A stretch of DNA of 64,000 nt, from the NCBI RefSeq assembly GCF_004216535.1, contig NZ_SGWX01000001.1:1302001-1366000 (forward strand). Direction: 5' to 3'. The notes below the pieces were generated by a model, which saw nothing but the letters and a program-made list of their open reading frames with translations, did not search any database and was not told the DNA's origin. Source of the stretch: Xylanimonas ulmi (GTDB taxonomy: Bacteria > Actinomycetota > Actinomycetes > Actinomycetales > Cellulomonadaceae). The position numbers and the translations under genes were made by a program. Below, piece by piece: positions 54,382-63,060 of this stretch. Position 1 is the stretch's first letter, and every line of letters starts with the position of its first letter.

Positions 54382-54687
54382 TCAGACCTGGGTGGTCCCG
54401 TCTCCGGCGCCACCGTCGTTGAGCCGTTGGGCCTTGTCGGCGAGCGCGTCGATCTTTGCGTCGACCGAGTCGGGCGCCACGGACTTGAGCCGTTCGGCCA
54501 CCTTCTCGATGCTCTCGTCGCTGGCGAGCCCCTTGGCCTTGTCGGCCACGTCGCCCGCGACGTCCTGCGCCTTGTCGGCCACGTCGCCCGCGACGTCCTG
54601 CACCTTGTCCGCCACGTCCCCCGCGACGTCCTTGGCCTTGGCGACCGCGTCCTGCGCGGCGTCCCTCATCTTGTCGAACACGCTCAC
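54382..54687 (-). CDS. Small helical protein with four 11-residue (LEA-like) repeats
   Basis: 101 residues, very rich in Asp, Ala, Val and Lys. Residues 9-52 are four consecutive 11-mers: [33 protein letters not shown] and [11 protein letters not shown]. The last three are encoded by nearly identical 33-bp units. Such 11-mers form amphipathic helices, as in group 3 LEA proteins and the MT0933/CsbD-like small proteins. The C-terminal half ([25 protein letters not shown]) is homologous to the gene just upstream. No signal peptide. The function is unknown, with stress protection or membrane-surface binding possible. Confidence 0.8.
   Translation of the reverse strand: MSVFDKMRDAAQDAVAKAKDVAGDVADKVQDVAGDVADKAQDVAGDVADKAKGLASDESIEKVAERLKSVAPDSVDAKIDALADKAQRLNDGGAGDGTTQV
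54532..54630 (-). repeat. Three 33-bp in-frame tandem repeats
   Basis: The units encode [22 protein letters not shown] and [11 protein letters not shown]. The first two differ by very few bases, pointing to recent duplication or slippage. Confidence 0.9.
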
Positions 54688-54688
54688 G

Positions 54689-54880
54689 TCATTCGCCCCC
54701 GAACTCCTTGGCCTTGGCGGCCACCTGGTCGACGATGCCGTCGACCGAGTCCGGGGCGACCTCCTTGACCTTCTCGGCGACCTTGTCCACGTTCTCGTCG
54801 GTCAGGAACGACTTGGCCTTCTCCAGGTTCTCCTCGGACGCCAGGCCCTTGGCCTTGTCGAGGAAGTCATCGAGCCCCAT
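54689..54880 (-). CDS. Small helical protein, paralogue of the 54.4-54.7 kb gene (MT0933/Rv0909-like)
   Basis: 63 residues: [62 protein letters not shown]. Predicted all helical and highly charged. VAEKVKEVAPDSVDGIVDQVAAKAK aligns with the C-terminal half of the next gene. Small proteins of this type are sometimes annotated as MT0933/Rv0909-like antitoxins, but no toxin is adjacent. ATG at 54880 has AAGGAGC upstream, and 1 bp separates it from its paralogue. Confidence 0.72.
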   Translation of the reverse strand: MGLDDFLDKAKGLASEENLEKAKSFLTDENVDKVAEKVKEVAPDSVDGIVDQVAAKAKEFGGE

Positions 54881-55230
54881 GGCTGCTCCTTTGGTCCCAG
54901 GCGCGGCACGCTCGTCCCGCGTCGTCGCTCGCGGCCTCGTGACCGGGCCGCGCGGCGAACCTACCCCCGGCGCCGGGCGCCCGCGAGAGGTGGCCCACGC
55001 GCCGTGCGGCGCACCGCCCGCCACCTGCGGGGTCGTCGCGCGCCGCGCGGCTCGCGCGCGACCGCGCGAATGGCATGGTCAACGCCGCGCGTGACGCTGT
55101 GTGACGGATCACGTGTCGCCGATTTGCTGTGGTCTTACCACTATGGCTATCGTTTTCGCATGAGGTCAGACCACACGGACTGGCCGCTACAGAGCCGCCA
55201 CCGCGGCGCCACACGAGGGGACCCACCACG
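54881..55230. other. Divergent intergenic region, 350 bp
   Basis: This holds the promoters of the small-gene pair (left) and the membrane-protein gene (right). The first 200 bp are a GC-rich leader without a convincing ORF. A TTGACC at 55077-55082 (minus strand) is a possible -35 without a good -10. The sequence becomes clearly less GC-rich from about 55100, where the rightward promoter lies. Confidence 0.55.
55124..55153 (+). promoter_or_regulatory. Promoter of the two-TM membrane protein (TTGCTG-N18-TATCGT)
   Basis: -35 TTGCTG (55124-55129) and -10 TATCGT (55148-55153) predict a start near 55160 and a leader of about 70 nt. A small palindrome, GTGGTCTTACCAC, overlaps the spacer. Confidence 0.55.
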
Positions 55231-55683
55231 ATGAGCACCTCCACCACCAAGCCCGTCAAGACCATCGGCCTCATCGGCCTGATCGCCGGCCTGTTCATGA
55301 TCGTCGCGGGCGGCACCGCCTGGGGCTTCGTCACCAGCCAGCTGTCGGAGCAGAACATCACCGTCCCGGCCGACGCGAACTTCCTCGCCGGCACCAGCGT
55401 GAACAACCCGTTCTCCGCTCTGGCCCAGGCCGACGTGATCCAGATGCACGCCGACAACATCACCGGCGGCCTGACCTTCGCCGACATGGACCGCGAGGAC
55501 CCGAACCGCGCCGTCGCCGAGCAGGCCTCGAACCTGCGCGCGAACCTGTTCACCTCGGTGCTCGCCTACGGTGTCTCGGCCCTCGTCATCGGCATGGGCG
55601 TCCTGGTGGCCGGCAACGGCTATGCGCTGACCCGCGTCGCCGCGGGCGCCAAGGTCGCCGAGCCCACGCTGGTCGCCGCCTGA
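55231..55683 (+). CDS. Two-TM membrane protein (family mislabelled aromatic ring-opening dioxygenase LigA)
   Basis: 150 residues: TM1 at about residues 11-33 (IGLIGLIAGLFMIVAGGTAWGFV), an extracytoplasmic loop of roughly 75 residues (ENITVPADANFLAGTSVNNPFSALAQADVIQMHA...DREDPNRAV), then TM2 (SVLAYGVSALVIGMGVLVAGNGYAL). Actinobacterial proteins of this shape are often annotated as LigA dioxygenases, but no dioxygenase residues are visible. The function is unknown. It is a single-gene unit with its own promoter and terminator. Confidence 0.75.
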   Translation: MSTSTTKPVKTIGLIGLIAGLFMIVAGGTAWGFVTSQLSEQNITVPADANFLAGTSVNNPFSALAQADVIQMHADNITGGLTFADMDREDPNRAVAEQASNLRANLFTSVLAYGVSALVIGMGVLVAGNGYALTRVAAGAKVAEPTLVAA

Positions 55684-55698
55684 CCTCCGCTGCGACCA

Positions 55699-55732
55699 CG
55701 CCCCGTCCCCCGCTCGCGCGGGAGGCGGGGCG
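55699..55732 (+). terminator. Terminator of the two-TM membrane protein gene
   Basis: A 15-bp stem (one G-U, one mismatch) with a TCGC loop, 15 bp after the stop. The next 15 bases are T/G-rich. Confidence 0.7.
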
Positions 55733-55954
55733 CCGTCGTGTCCGTGGGTCTGTGTCAGGCTGCTCACACGCCCGCCGTGACCGGCGCCGGGCGGGCGCCC
55801 ACGCTCCTGAGCAGGTAGATCAGCGCCGTGGTTGCGCGTTCAACGATCGCAATGCGCCCGGTCAGGCATGTGGTCCGGCCTCGCGCATGCCCTGCGGTCC
55901 GGTCGGCGGCAGGATGGGCGCGGGGAAGACATCATCACTACGGGAGGGACGCTA

Positions 55955-58678
55955 ATGGCCGCACCATGGGCACTGACGGCAAACGATGTCCTCGACGGGC
56001 ACGAGACCCGTCTCGAAGGACTCACCACGGCCGAGGCCGAGGCCCGCTTGGCGACCGCGGGACCCAACCGGCTCCCGGTTCAGCCGCGCGACCCCTGGTG
56101 GAAGAAGCTCGCCGGGCACCTCAACGACGTCCTGATCTTCCTGCTGCTCATCGCAGCGCTGATCAAGGCCGCCATCGCGATCTACACGGGCGACGCCTCG
56201 AACTGGATCGACGTGTCCGTCATCGCGGGCGTCGCCATCATCAACGTGGCGATCGGCATGATCCAGGAGGGGCGGGCCGAGAAGGCGCTCGACGCCATCA
56301 AGGGCATGCTCTCCACGCGCGCCCACGTGCTGCGCGACGGCACGGTCAGCGACGTCGACGCCGAGACCCTCGTGCCGGGCGACGTCATCAAGGTGCGCCC
56401 GGGCGACCGCGTCCCGTCCGACGCACGCCTGCTGGAGGCCAGCAACCTGCAGGTCGAGGAGGCGGCGCTGACCGGGGAGTCGGTCGCCGCGGTCAAGACG
56501 ATCGACGCCGTCGCCGAGCAGGCCAACGTCGGCGACCGCACGTCGATGCTGTTCTCCTCGACCCTCGTGGTGGCCGGAACCGGCACCGCCGTGGTGACCG
56601 CGACGGGCTCGACCACGGAGATCGGCCGCATCCAGACCATGATCTCCGAGGCGGACGACATGGACACCCCCCTGGCCAAGACCATGGCGGTGTTCGGCAA
56701 GCGCCTGGCGGTCCTCATCCTGGGCATGGCCGCGGTCATGGTGGTCATCGGCCTGCTCCGCGAGATCTCCGGCCCCGACCTGGTGTCGGCGACCATCGGC
56801 TTCGCCGTCGCCGCGATCCCCGAGGGCCTGCCCGCGCTCGTCACCATCACCCTCGCGCTCGGCGTGCAGGCCATGGCCCGCCGCAACGCCATCAGCCGCA
56901 AGATGGCCTCGGTGGAGACGCTCGGGTCGGTGTCGACCATCTGCTCGGACAAGACCGGCACGCTCACCCAGAACGAGATGACCGTGCGCCACGTGTCCAC
57001 GCGTGGCGGTCAGTACGACGTCGAGGGCACGGGCTACGCGCCCGTGGGCCGCGTCGTCACGTCCGACGGCGCCCCGGCGGCGTCGCCCGACCTGCTGGCG
57101 GTCGCCGAGGTCATGGCGCTGTGCAACGACGCCCACCTGGAGCAGGAGGACGAGCGCTGGCGACTCATCGGTGAGCCCACCGAGGGCGCCGTGCTGGTGC
57201 TCGGCCGCAAGGCCGGCGTCACGGGCGAGGGCTGGGCGCGCCTGGCCGAGATTCCGTTCGACTCGGCGACCAAGTACATGGCCACGCTCACCCAGGCCCC
57301 CGACGGCTCGCGCCACGTGCTCGTCAAGGGCGGGCTCGACTCGGTCGCCGCCCGCTGCACCACGCAGCTCGGCGCCGACGGCGGCCTTGAGCCCTTCGAC
57401 GCCGCGTTCTGGGACGCCGAGATGTCCGCGCTGGCCGCCCAGGGCCTGCGCGTGCTCGCGGCCGCGCGCCTGGAGGCGCCCGCCACGGCCGACGCGCTGC
57501 CCGACGACGGCCCGCAGGGGCTGACGATGGTCGGCGTCACCGGCATCGTCGACCCGCCGCGCCCCGAGGCGATCGCCGCGATCGCCGAGGCGCGCACCGC
57601 GGGCATCGCGGTCTCGATGATCACGGGCGACCACGCCGACACGGCCAAGGCCATCGCGCTGGAGATGGGCATCGTCGACTCAGCCGACGCCCCCGCGCTG
57701 ACGGGCGCGGAGTTGCAGGCCATGTCCGACATGGACCTGGCGGAGGTCGTCCAGTCGGTGCACGTGTACGCGCGCACCAGCCCCGAGCACAAGATCCGCA
57801 TCGTGCGCGCCCTGCAGCGGCACGGCGAGGTCGTGGCGATGACCGGTGACGGCGTGAACGACGCCCCCGCGCTCACGCAGGCCGACGTCGGCGTGGCCAT
57901 GGGCATTAAGGGCACCGAGGCGACCAAGGAGGCCGCCGACATCGTTCTGGCGGACGACAACTTCGCCACGATCGAGCGCGCGGTCTCCGAGGGCCGGCGC
58001 ATCTACGACAACATCCGCAAGGCTGTGCTGTTCATGCTGCCCACCAACGGCGCGCAGTCGCTGGGCCTGCTGTTCGCGGTGCTGCTCGGGTGGACCGTCA
58101 TGCCGCTGCTGCCCGTGCAGGTGCTGTGGATCAACATGGTCACCTCGGTGACGCTCGCGTTGCCGCTGGCCACCGAGCCCGCCGAGCCCGACATCATGCG
58201 GCGAGCCCCGCGCGATCCGAAGACCCCGCTCATCACGCCCGACTTCCTGCGGCGCATCCTGTTCGTCTCGGTGCTCATCGGCGGCGCCTCGCTGCTGGTG
58301 TTCGCCGCGGAGTTCTACGGGTTCCTCGGGATCGGCGGCCACGGCGACGGCACGCTGGCGCAGTCTGCCGGCCTGACCATGCTGGCCCTGGGCCAGGTGG
58401 CCTACCTGTTCAACTGCCGCTTCATGCACCGCTCGTCGCTGACGCTCGACGTGCTCAAGGGCAACAAGGCGGTGCTGTGGGCCGTGGGCGCGCTCGTGGC
58501 GCTGCACGTGTTCTTCCTGTACACGCCGTTCATGCAGGCGCTGTTCCGCGTCACCGGCATCGGACTGCGCGAGTGGCTGATCTGCGTCGCGCTGGCCGTG
58601 GCCATCTTCCTCGTGATGGAGGTCGTCAAGGCCGTGGACCGCCGGCTGCACCCGGACACCGCGAACCAGCGCGCCTGA
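55955..58678 (+). CDS. P2-type cation-transporting ATPase (CtpF-like)
   Basis: A 907-residue P-type ATPase: N-terminal cation-ATPase domain (DVLDGHETRLEGLTTAEAEARL), actuator domain with LTGES, M4 IPEGLP, phosphorylation site SDKTGTLTQNEM (Asp332), nucleotide domain, MTGDGVNDAPAL hinge, and a C-terminal domain of about six helices. Length and motifs match mycobacterial CtpF (about 905 aa). The M5/M6 residues that bind Ca2+ in SERCA differ: Gln701 where an acid is usual, and Asn727-Met-Val-Thr-Ser731 where SERCA has Asn...Asp. The ion is therefore uncertain. ATG at 55955 has GGGAGG upstream. Confidence 0.88.
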   Translation: MAAPWALTANDVLDGHETRLEGLTTAEAEARLATAGPNRLPVQPRDPWWKKLAGHLNDVLIFLLLIAALIKAAIAIYTGDASNWIDVSVIAGVAIINVAIGMIQEGRAEKALDAIKGMLSTRAHVLRDGTVSDVDAETLVPGDVIKVRPGDRVPSDARLLEASNLQVEEAALTGESVAAVKTIDAVAEQANVGDRTSMLFSSTLVVAGTGTAVVTATGSTTEIGRIQTMISEADDMDTPLAKTMAVFGKRLAVLILGMAAVMVVIGLLREISGPDLVSATIGFAVAAIPEGLPALVTITLALGVQAMARRNAISRKMASVETLGSVSTICSDKTGTLTQNEMTVRHVSTRGGQYDVEGTGYAPVGRVVTSDGAPAASPDLLAVAEVMALCNDAHLEQEDERWRLIGEPTEGAVLVLGRKAGVTGEGWARLAEIPFDSATKYMATLTQAPDGSRHVLVKGGLDSVAARCTTQLGADGGLEPFDAAFWDAEMSALAAQGLRVLAAARLEAPATADALPDDGPQGLTMVGVTGIVDPPRPEAIAAIAEARTAGIAVSMITGDHADTAKAIALEMGIVDSADAPALTGAELQAMSDMDLAEVVQSVHVYARTSPEHKIRIVRALQRHGEVVAMTGDGVNDAPALTQADVGVAMGIKGTEATKEAADIVLADDNFATIERAVSEGRRIYDNIRKAVLFMLPTNGAQSLGLLFAVLLGWTVMPLLPVQVLWINMVTSVTLALPLATEPAEPDIMRRAPRDPKTPLITPDFLRRILFVSVLIGGASLLVFAAEFYGFLGIGGHGDGTLAQSAGLTMLALGQVAYLFNCRFMHRSSLTLDVLKGNKAVLWAVGALVALHVFFLYTPFMQALFRVTGIGLREWLICVALAVAIFLVMEVVKAVDRRLHPDTANQRA

Positions 58679-58696
58679 CGGCGGGCTCGACCGCAC

Positions 58697-58759
58697 CAGG
58701 GGGTCTCGACAGGCCTCGACCGACGCATCTCGTCGGTCGGGGCCCGTCGAGACCCCCTG
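58697..58759. terminator. Long bidirectional hairpin between the ATPase gene and panB
   Basis: An outer 14-bp perfect stem (CAGGGGGTCTCGAC, 58697-58710 with 58746-58759) and an inner 9-bp stem (CGACCGACG) with a CATCT loop. It separates two convergent genes. GTCTCGACAGGCCTCGACC also makes it a member of the dispersed repeat family seen at 34.26, 43.40 and 45.49 kb. Confidence 0.85.
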
Positions 58760-58797
58760 CGCGTGTCGGCCTGCGCTTGTCGGCCGGCGGGCGCCTG

Positions 58798-59679
58798 CTA
58801 CGCCCGCTCGCCGAGCCCCGCGCGGACCGCGTCCAGGACGCCGTCGGGCATCGCGTAGGCGTGCTCGGACCCCGGGTAGGCGCCCGAGCGGACCTCGTCG
58901 GCGTACGCCGCCACGCCCTCGACCATCGCGTCGAGCAGCGACGCGTACCGCTTGACGAACTTCGCGGCCCGCCCCTCGGTCAGTCCGAGCAGGTCGTGCA
59001 GCACCAGCACCTGGCCCGCGACGTCCGGGCCGGCGCCGATGCCGATCGCGGGCACGCGCAGGCGCGGGGTGATCTCGGCGGCCAGGTCGGCGGGGATCGC
59101 CTCGAGCACCAGCGAGAACGCCCCGGCCTCCTCGACCGCGAGCGCCTCGCGCAGCACGCGCGAGGCCGCCTCGACCGTGCGGCCCTGCGCCGCGAAGCCG
59201 CCCAGCGCGGTGGCCGTCTGCGGGGTCAGGCCGACGTGTCCCATGACGGGGATGCCGGCGTCGGTGATCGCCCGGATGCGCGAGGCGGCCATGCGTCCGC
59301 CGCCCTCAAGCTTGACCGCGTCGGCGCCCGCCTCCTTGACCAGGCGCACCGCGGTGGCCACGGCCTGGGCGTCGCTGGCCTCGTAGGACCCGAACGGCAG
59401 GTCGCACACCAGCAGCGGCGACGTGAGCCCGCGGCGCACGGCCTGGGCCAGCACGAGCATCTCCTCGACCGTCACGGGAACCGTCGAAGGGTGCCCGAGC
59501 ACCACCTGGGCGCCTGAGTCGCCGACGAGCACGAGGTCGACGCCTGCGCGCTCGGCGGCGCGCGCGCCGGGGTAGTCGTACGCCGTGACCATGACCAGCT
59601 TGTCCCCCGCCGCGGCGCGCGCAGCGAGGCTCGGCAGGGTGACGCGGGCGCGCGGCTGCGGCGCCGGGCTGGCGCTCAT
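58798..59679 (-). CDS. panB: 3-methyl-2-oxobutanoate hydroxymethyltransferase PanB
   Basis: A 293-residue PanB, the first committed step of pantothenate synthesis (ketopantoate from alpha-ketoisovalerate and methylene-THF). Motifs are [44 protein letters not shown] and [41 protein letters not shown]. The metal-binding Asp residues are present. Its start overlaps the panD stop (59676-59679). It is the last gene of the DUF2520-panC-panD-panB operon. Confidence 0.95.
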   Translation of the reverse strand: MSASPAPQPRARVTLPSLAARAAAGDKLVMVTAYDYPGARAAERAGVDLVLVGDSGAQVVLGHPSTVPVTVEEMLVLAQAVRRGLTSPLLVCDLPFGSYEASDAQAVATAVRLVKEAGADAVKLEGGGRMAASRIRAITDAGIPVMGHVGLTPQTATALGGFAAQGRTVEAASRVLREALAVEEAGAFSLVLEAIPADLAAEITPRLRVPAIGIGAGPDVAGQVLVLHDLLGLTEGRAAKFVKRYASLLDAMVEGVAAYADEVRSGAYPGSEHAYAMPDGVLDAVRAGLGERA

Positions 59680-60071
59680 GCCGCCGGCCCGTCGAGCAGC
59701 TCGGCGACGGCGTCGTCGACGCGCACCGCGCGGTTGGTCCCTCGCTCGACGTGCACGACGGTGGGCCGGTACTCCTCCAGGTCGGCGCGGTCGTACTGGC
59801 CGTAGGAGATGACGATGATGGTGTCGCCCGTGTGGACCAGGCGCGCGGCGGCCCCGTTGACCTGCATGACGCCGCTGCCCCGCTCCCCGGCGATCGTGTA
59901 CGTCTCGAAGCGCGCGCCGTTGTCGACGTCGACGACGTGGACCTGCTCGTGCTCGAGGATGTCGGCGGCGTCGAGCAGGTCGGCGTCGACGGTGATCGAC
60001 CCGACGTAGTGCAGGTCGCTGCCGGTGATCGTGGCGCGGTGGATCTTCGACTTCAGCATGGTGCGCTGCAT
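59676..60071 (-). CDS. panD: Aspartate 1-decarboxylase PanD
   Basis: A 131-residue pyruvoyl enzyme making beta-alanine from aspartate. With ATG at 60071 the self-cleavage pair falls exactly at Gly24-Ser25 (HYVGSITVD), the canonical position, which fixes the start. [15 protein letters not shown]-like [15 protein letters not shown] and [19 protein letters not shown] are also typical. Its start overlaps the panC stop by one base. Confidence 0.96.
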   Translation of the reverse strand: MQRTMLKSKIHRATITGSDLHYVGSITVDADLLDAADILEHEQVHVVDVDNGARFETYTIAGERGSGVMQVNGAAARLVHTGDTIIVISYGQYDRADLEEYRPTVVHVERGTNRAVRVDDAVAELLDGPAA

Positions 60072-60946
60072 CAGAGGGCTCCGGTCGGTGCTGGCGGGGT
60101 GACGGTCACATTGTCGATGAGGCGGACGGGCCCGACGTGCGCGGCGACCAGCACGAGCACCCGGCGGTCGGGCGCGTCGGCGGGCGCGAGGGGGTCGAGG
60201 GTGTCCGGCTCGACCAGTGCGAGGTACTCGGGCTCGACGCCGTGCGCGGCGAGCACGGCCAGGCCCGCCGCACGCGCGGCGCCCGCGCTCGCCCCCGCCT
60301 CGATCGCCGCGCGCACCGCGCCCAGCGCGCGCGACAGGGCCAGCGCCCGCGGTCGGTCGGCCGGGCCGAGGCGCGCGTTGCGGCTCGACATCGCCAGCCC
60401 GTCGGCCTCGCGCACCGTCGCGACGACCTCGACGCGCGTCGGGATGCCGAGGTCGGCCACCACCCGGCGCACCACGACGACCTGTTGGGCGTCCTTGGCG
60501 CCGAACCAGGCGGCGTCGGGCACCACGGCCAGCAGCAGCTTGGTCACCACGGTCGCGACGCCGTCGAAGTGTCCGCGCCCGCGTTGGGCGCCCTCGAGCG
60601 TCTCGGCGAGCGGTCCGGTGACCGCCACGGTCGTGGCGTACCCGCGCGGGTACAGCTCGGCCGCCTCGGGCGCGAACACCAGGTCGGCGCCCGCCCCGGC
60701 GGCCAGCGCGACGTCGGCCTCCTCGGTGCGCGGGTAGGCGGCCAGGTCGCCCGGGTCGTCGAACTGTGTCGGGTTGACGAAGACCGAGACCACGACGACG
60801 TCGCTGCCCGCGCGTGCGGCGCGCACGAGCGACAGGTGGCCCTCGTGCAGCGCGCCCATCGTGGGCACGAACCCGACGCGTCTGCCCGCGGCGCGCTCGG
60901 GTGCGAGCGCGGCGCGCAGCTCGGCGACGGTGCGGACGATCCTCAT
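60071..60946 (-). CDS. panC: Pantothenate synthetase PanC
   Basis: A 291-residue pantoate-beta-alanine ligase of the cytidylyltransferase fold. The HIGH-type motif is [17 protein letters not shown], with [38 protein letters not shown] and the KMSKS-like MSSRNARL. Start is ATG at 60946, overlapping the stop of the DUF2520 gene (ATGA). Confidence 0.95.
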   Translation of the reverse strand: MRIVRTVAELRAALAPERAAGRRVGFVPTMGALHEGHLSLVRAARAGSDVVVVSVFVNPTQFDDPGDLAAYPRTEEADVALAAGAGADLVFAPEAAELYPRGYATTVAVTGPLAETLEGAQRGRGHFDGVATVVTKLLLAVVPDAAWFGAKDAQQVVVVRRVVADLGIPTRVEVVATVREADGLAMSSRNARLGPADRPRALALSRALGAVRAAIEAGASAGAARAAGLAVLAAHGVEPEYLALVEPDTLDPLAPADAPDRRVLVLVAAHVGPVRLIDNVTVTPPAPTGAL

Positions 60947-61695
60947 GCGGTGGCTCCCAACTGCCGGGTGGCGGTGACAAGCGCGTCGAACAGCGCGAGC
61001 GCGTCCGGCGCCCGCTGTGCGACGGCGGCGCGGTGGGCGGCGACGACCGCCTCGTCCCCGCGCGCGACGGGCCCGGTCAGCGCGTCGCGCGCGCCCCGTC
61101 GCGCCCAGTTCTCGACGCTCGCGCGCACGAGCGGGACCAGCGCCTCACGGCCGACGCCGGCGCTCGCGGCCAGGCGCTCGGCGAGCCCCTCCAGCGTGAT
61201 GAGGAAGTTCGACGCGACGGCGGCGGCCGCGTGGTAGGCGGCACGATCGGCGTCTGCCACCTCGAACGGGCGCATCCCCAGGATCGCGGCCAGGTCGCGG
61301 GCCACGCCCAGCGCGGCGGCGTCGGACCCGGCGACGGCGGCCGGCACGCCGTCGAAGCGGGCGCCGTCCGCGGTGACCGTCATGAGCGGGTGAAGGCTGA
61401 AGGCGCGGTGTCCCGCGAGCGGCGCCAGGGTCGTGGCTCCCGACAGGTGGCCGACGATCCGGCCGGGCGCGATGTGGGCTGCCGCGGCCTCGATCGCGGC
61501 GTCCGGCACCGCCAGCAGCACGGCGTCGGCGCCGGCCCCGCTCGCCCCGCGGCCGAGCGGCCCGGACACGCTCACGCCGGCCGTGCGCAGCCCGGCGGCG
61601 ATCGCTCGACCCATGCGCCCATCGCCGACCACCGCGACGCGCGCGGGCGGGCTCGTCGCGGCGTCGGCCGACGCCGGGTCGTGCGGGGTGGGCAT
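60943..61695 (-). CDS. Rossmann-like/DUF2520 oxidoreductase, possible ketopantoate reductase
   Basis: 250 residues: an N-terminal Rossmann fold ([21 protein letters not shown]), [37 protein letters not shown], then the DUF2520 helical domain ([21 protein letters not shown]). The fold resembles ProC/6-phosphogluconate dehydrogenase and ketopantoate reductases. It heads the operon containing panC, panD and panB, and no panE or ilvC is in view, so ketopantoate reduction is a reasonable hypothesis. TAGCCT lies 8 nt upstream of the ATG and may be a leaderless -10. Confidence 0.85.
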   Translation of the reverse strand: MPTPHDPASADAATSPPARVAVVGDGRMGRAIAAGLRTAGVSVSGPLGRGASGAGADAVLLAVPDAAIEAAAAHIAPGRIVGHLSGATTLAPLAGHRAFSLHPLMTVTADGARFDGVPAAVAGSDAAALGVARDLAAILGMRPFEVADADRAAYHAAAAVASNFLITLEGLAERLAASAGVGREALVPLVRASVENWARRGARDALTGPVARGDEAVVAAHRAAVAQRAPDALALFDALVTATRQLGATA

Positions 61696-61703
61696 GAGCG
61701 TTG

Positions 61704-61709
61704 AGGCTA
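61704..61709 (-). promoter_or_regulatory. Candidate -10 of the pantothenate operon (TAGCCT)
   Basis: TAGCCT on the minus strand ends 8 nt before the DUF2520 ATG and shares bases with the stop codon of the MFS gene upstream. Confidence 0.45.
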
Positions 61710-63005
61710 CCCGCTCACCTGCGCCGGTTCGGGCGCCGTAGCGCGTTCCGCCGCTGATCGCGCGCCCCGTCGCGCGACCGCCGCCGCGCCGGCGCCGCCC
61801 GCCAGGAAGAGCGCCGCGAGCAGCGCCCAGCCGGGAGCCCCATGGTCGATCGCGGTCGCGGTGACGAGCGCGGGCGAGACCATCGACGCGACCGCATACC
61901 CGGTCTGGCTCAGCCCCTGGTAGGCGCCGGCCGCGCGCGGGTCGGCCAGCTCGAACGCCATACCCCAGCCGCCGGCCTCCCCGAGCACCTCGCCGAGCGT
62001 ATGGGCCAGGCCCGCGATCACCAGCAGCACGCAGGCCACCACAAGGCTGCCGTGGCCCGCCAGCGCATACGCCAGACACGCCCCGGCCAGCAGCCATGAG
62101 GCGCGTCGCACGGTGAGGCCGGCGTGCCGCACGTCGTCGGAGCCCCGCGACGCGCGCACTTGCAGCAACGCCACGAGCACCGTGTTGAGGACCAGCAGGA
62201 CGGACACCATGACCGTCGGGGCATCGGTCGAGGCGATCCACAGCGGCACTCCCACGGTCTGCAGACCGAAGTGCAGGGCGACGACGGCGTTGAAGGCCAC
62301 ACTCGCGAGGTAGGTGCGGTCACGCCAGGGTGACGCAGTGCCCGCAGGGGCCTGATCGGCGGGTGACGCCGGCGCCGGACCCGCGCTGCCGGTCGGCGCC
62401 ACCGGGGCGAGGCGCCGCGCCAGACCGGGCGTCCGCCGGGGCAGCAGCACGACGGGCGCGCACGCGCCGAGAAGCAGAACGCCCGCGGTCGCCATCGCCA
62501 CGTGATAGGCCGCGGCGGTGTCTGCGAGCAGCGCGGCGCCCGCGACCACGGTGCCGATCCCGATGAAGACGTTGGTGACCACGCGCATGCGTGCCCGCAC
62601 CTCGACGCGGCCGGGGCCGGTGAACCATCGGGCGAGCAGCGCCTGCTTGGCCGAGCCGGTCGCGGCGCGCGCCGCCACCGTCAGGCACGCCACCGCCGTG
62701 AACGTCACGGCGTCACCCGCGAACTGGTAGGCGAGCATGGCCACGCCCATGAGCGCCGTCGACCCCGCCAGCACGCGATGGGCCCCCGCACGGTCGCTCA
62801 GCCGGCCCGCGCCATACGCCGCGAGAACGCCGGCCCCGCCCGCCAGCCCGAGGCCGAGGCCCACGGTGGTCGGCGCCAGGCCGACCACACGAGTGAAGTA
62901 CAGGGTGCTCACGGTGTAGAAGACGCCGCTGGACAGGGCGAACGCCATCGTGGAGAACGTCAGCGCTCGCGCGACGGGATCTGTGGGGTGGAAGGTCTCG
63001 CGCAC
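61707..63005 (-). CDS. MFS transporter
   Basis: 432 residues with about 11-12 hydrophobic segments. The loop 2-3 motif GAGRLSDRAGAHRVLAGSTALMG is the MFS motif A (GXLXDRXGXR). RARMRVVTNVFIGIGTVVAG lies in the middle. The N- and C-terminal six-helix halves are separated by a Pro/Ala-rich loop. The substrate is unknown. GTG at 63005 is divergent from an ArsR-type regulator with only 55 bp between, so that regulator probably controls it. Confidence 0.85.
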   Translation of the reverse strand: MRETFHPTDPVARALTFSTMAFALSSGVFYTVSTLYFTRVVGLAPTTVGLGLGLAGGAGVLAAYGAGRLSDRAGAHRVLAGSTALMGVAMLAYQFAGDAVTFTAVACLTVAARAATGSAKQALLARWFTGPGRVEVRARMRVVTNVFIGIGTVVAGAALLADTAAAYHVAMATAGVLLLGACAPVVLLPRRTPGLARRLAPVAPTGSAGPAPASPADQAPAGTASPWRDRTYLASVAFNAVVALHFGLQTVGVPLWIASTDAPTVMVSVLLVLNTVLVALLQVRASRGSDDVRHAGLTVRRASWLLAGACLAYALAGHGSLVVACVLLVIAGLAHTLGEVLGEAGGWGMAFELADPRAAGAYQGLSQTGYAVASMVSPALVTATAIDHGAPGWALLAALFLAGGAGAAAVARRGARSAAERATAPEPAQVSG

Positions 63006-63046
63006 GGGATGTTTGTCTCAGGCACGTGCGCGCCGACCAACTGATG

Positions 63047-63052
63047 TAGCGT
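63047..63052 (+). promoter_or_regulatory. Leaderless -10 of the ArsR-type gene (TAGCGT)
   Basis: TAGCGT with 8 nt (CCGCCTAC) to the ATG at 63061, in the 55-bp divergent spacer. The spacer has no obvious long palindrome. Confidence 0.5.
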
Positions 63053-63060
63053 CCGCCTAC

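Noticed and set aside
54532-54630. CRISPR-like array of 33-bp repeats
   Set aside because: The units are contiguous, in frame and without spacers. They encode 11-residue protein repeats.
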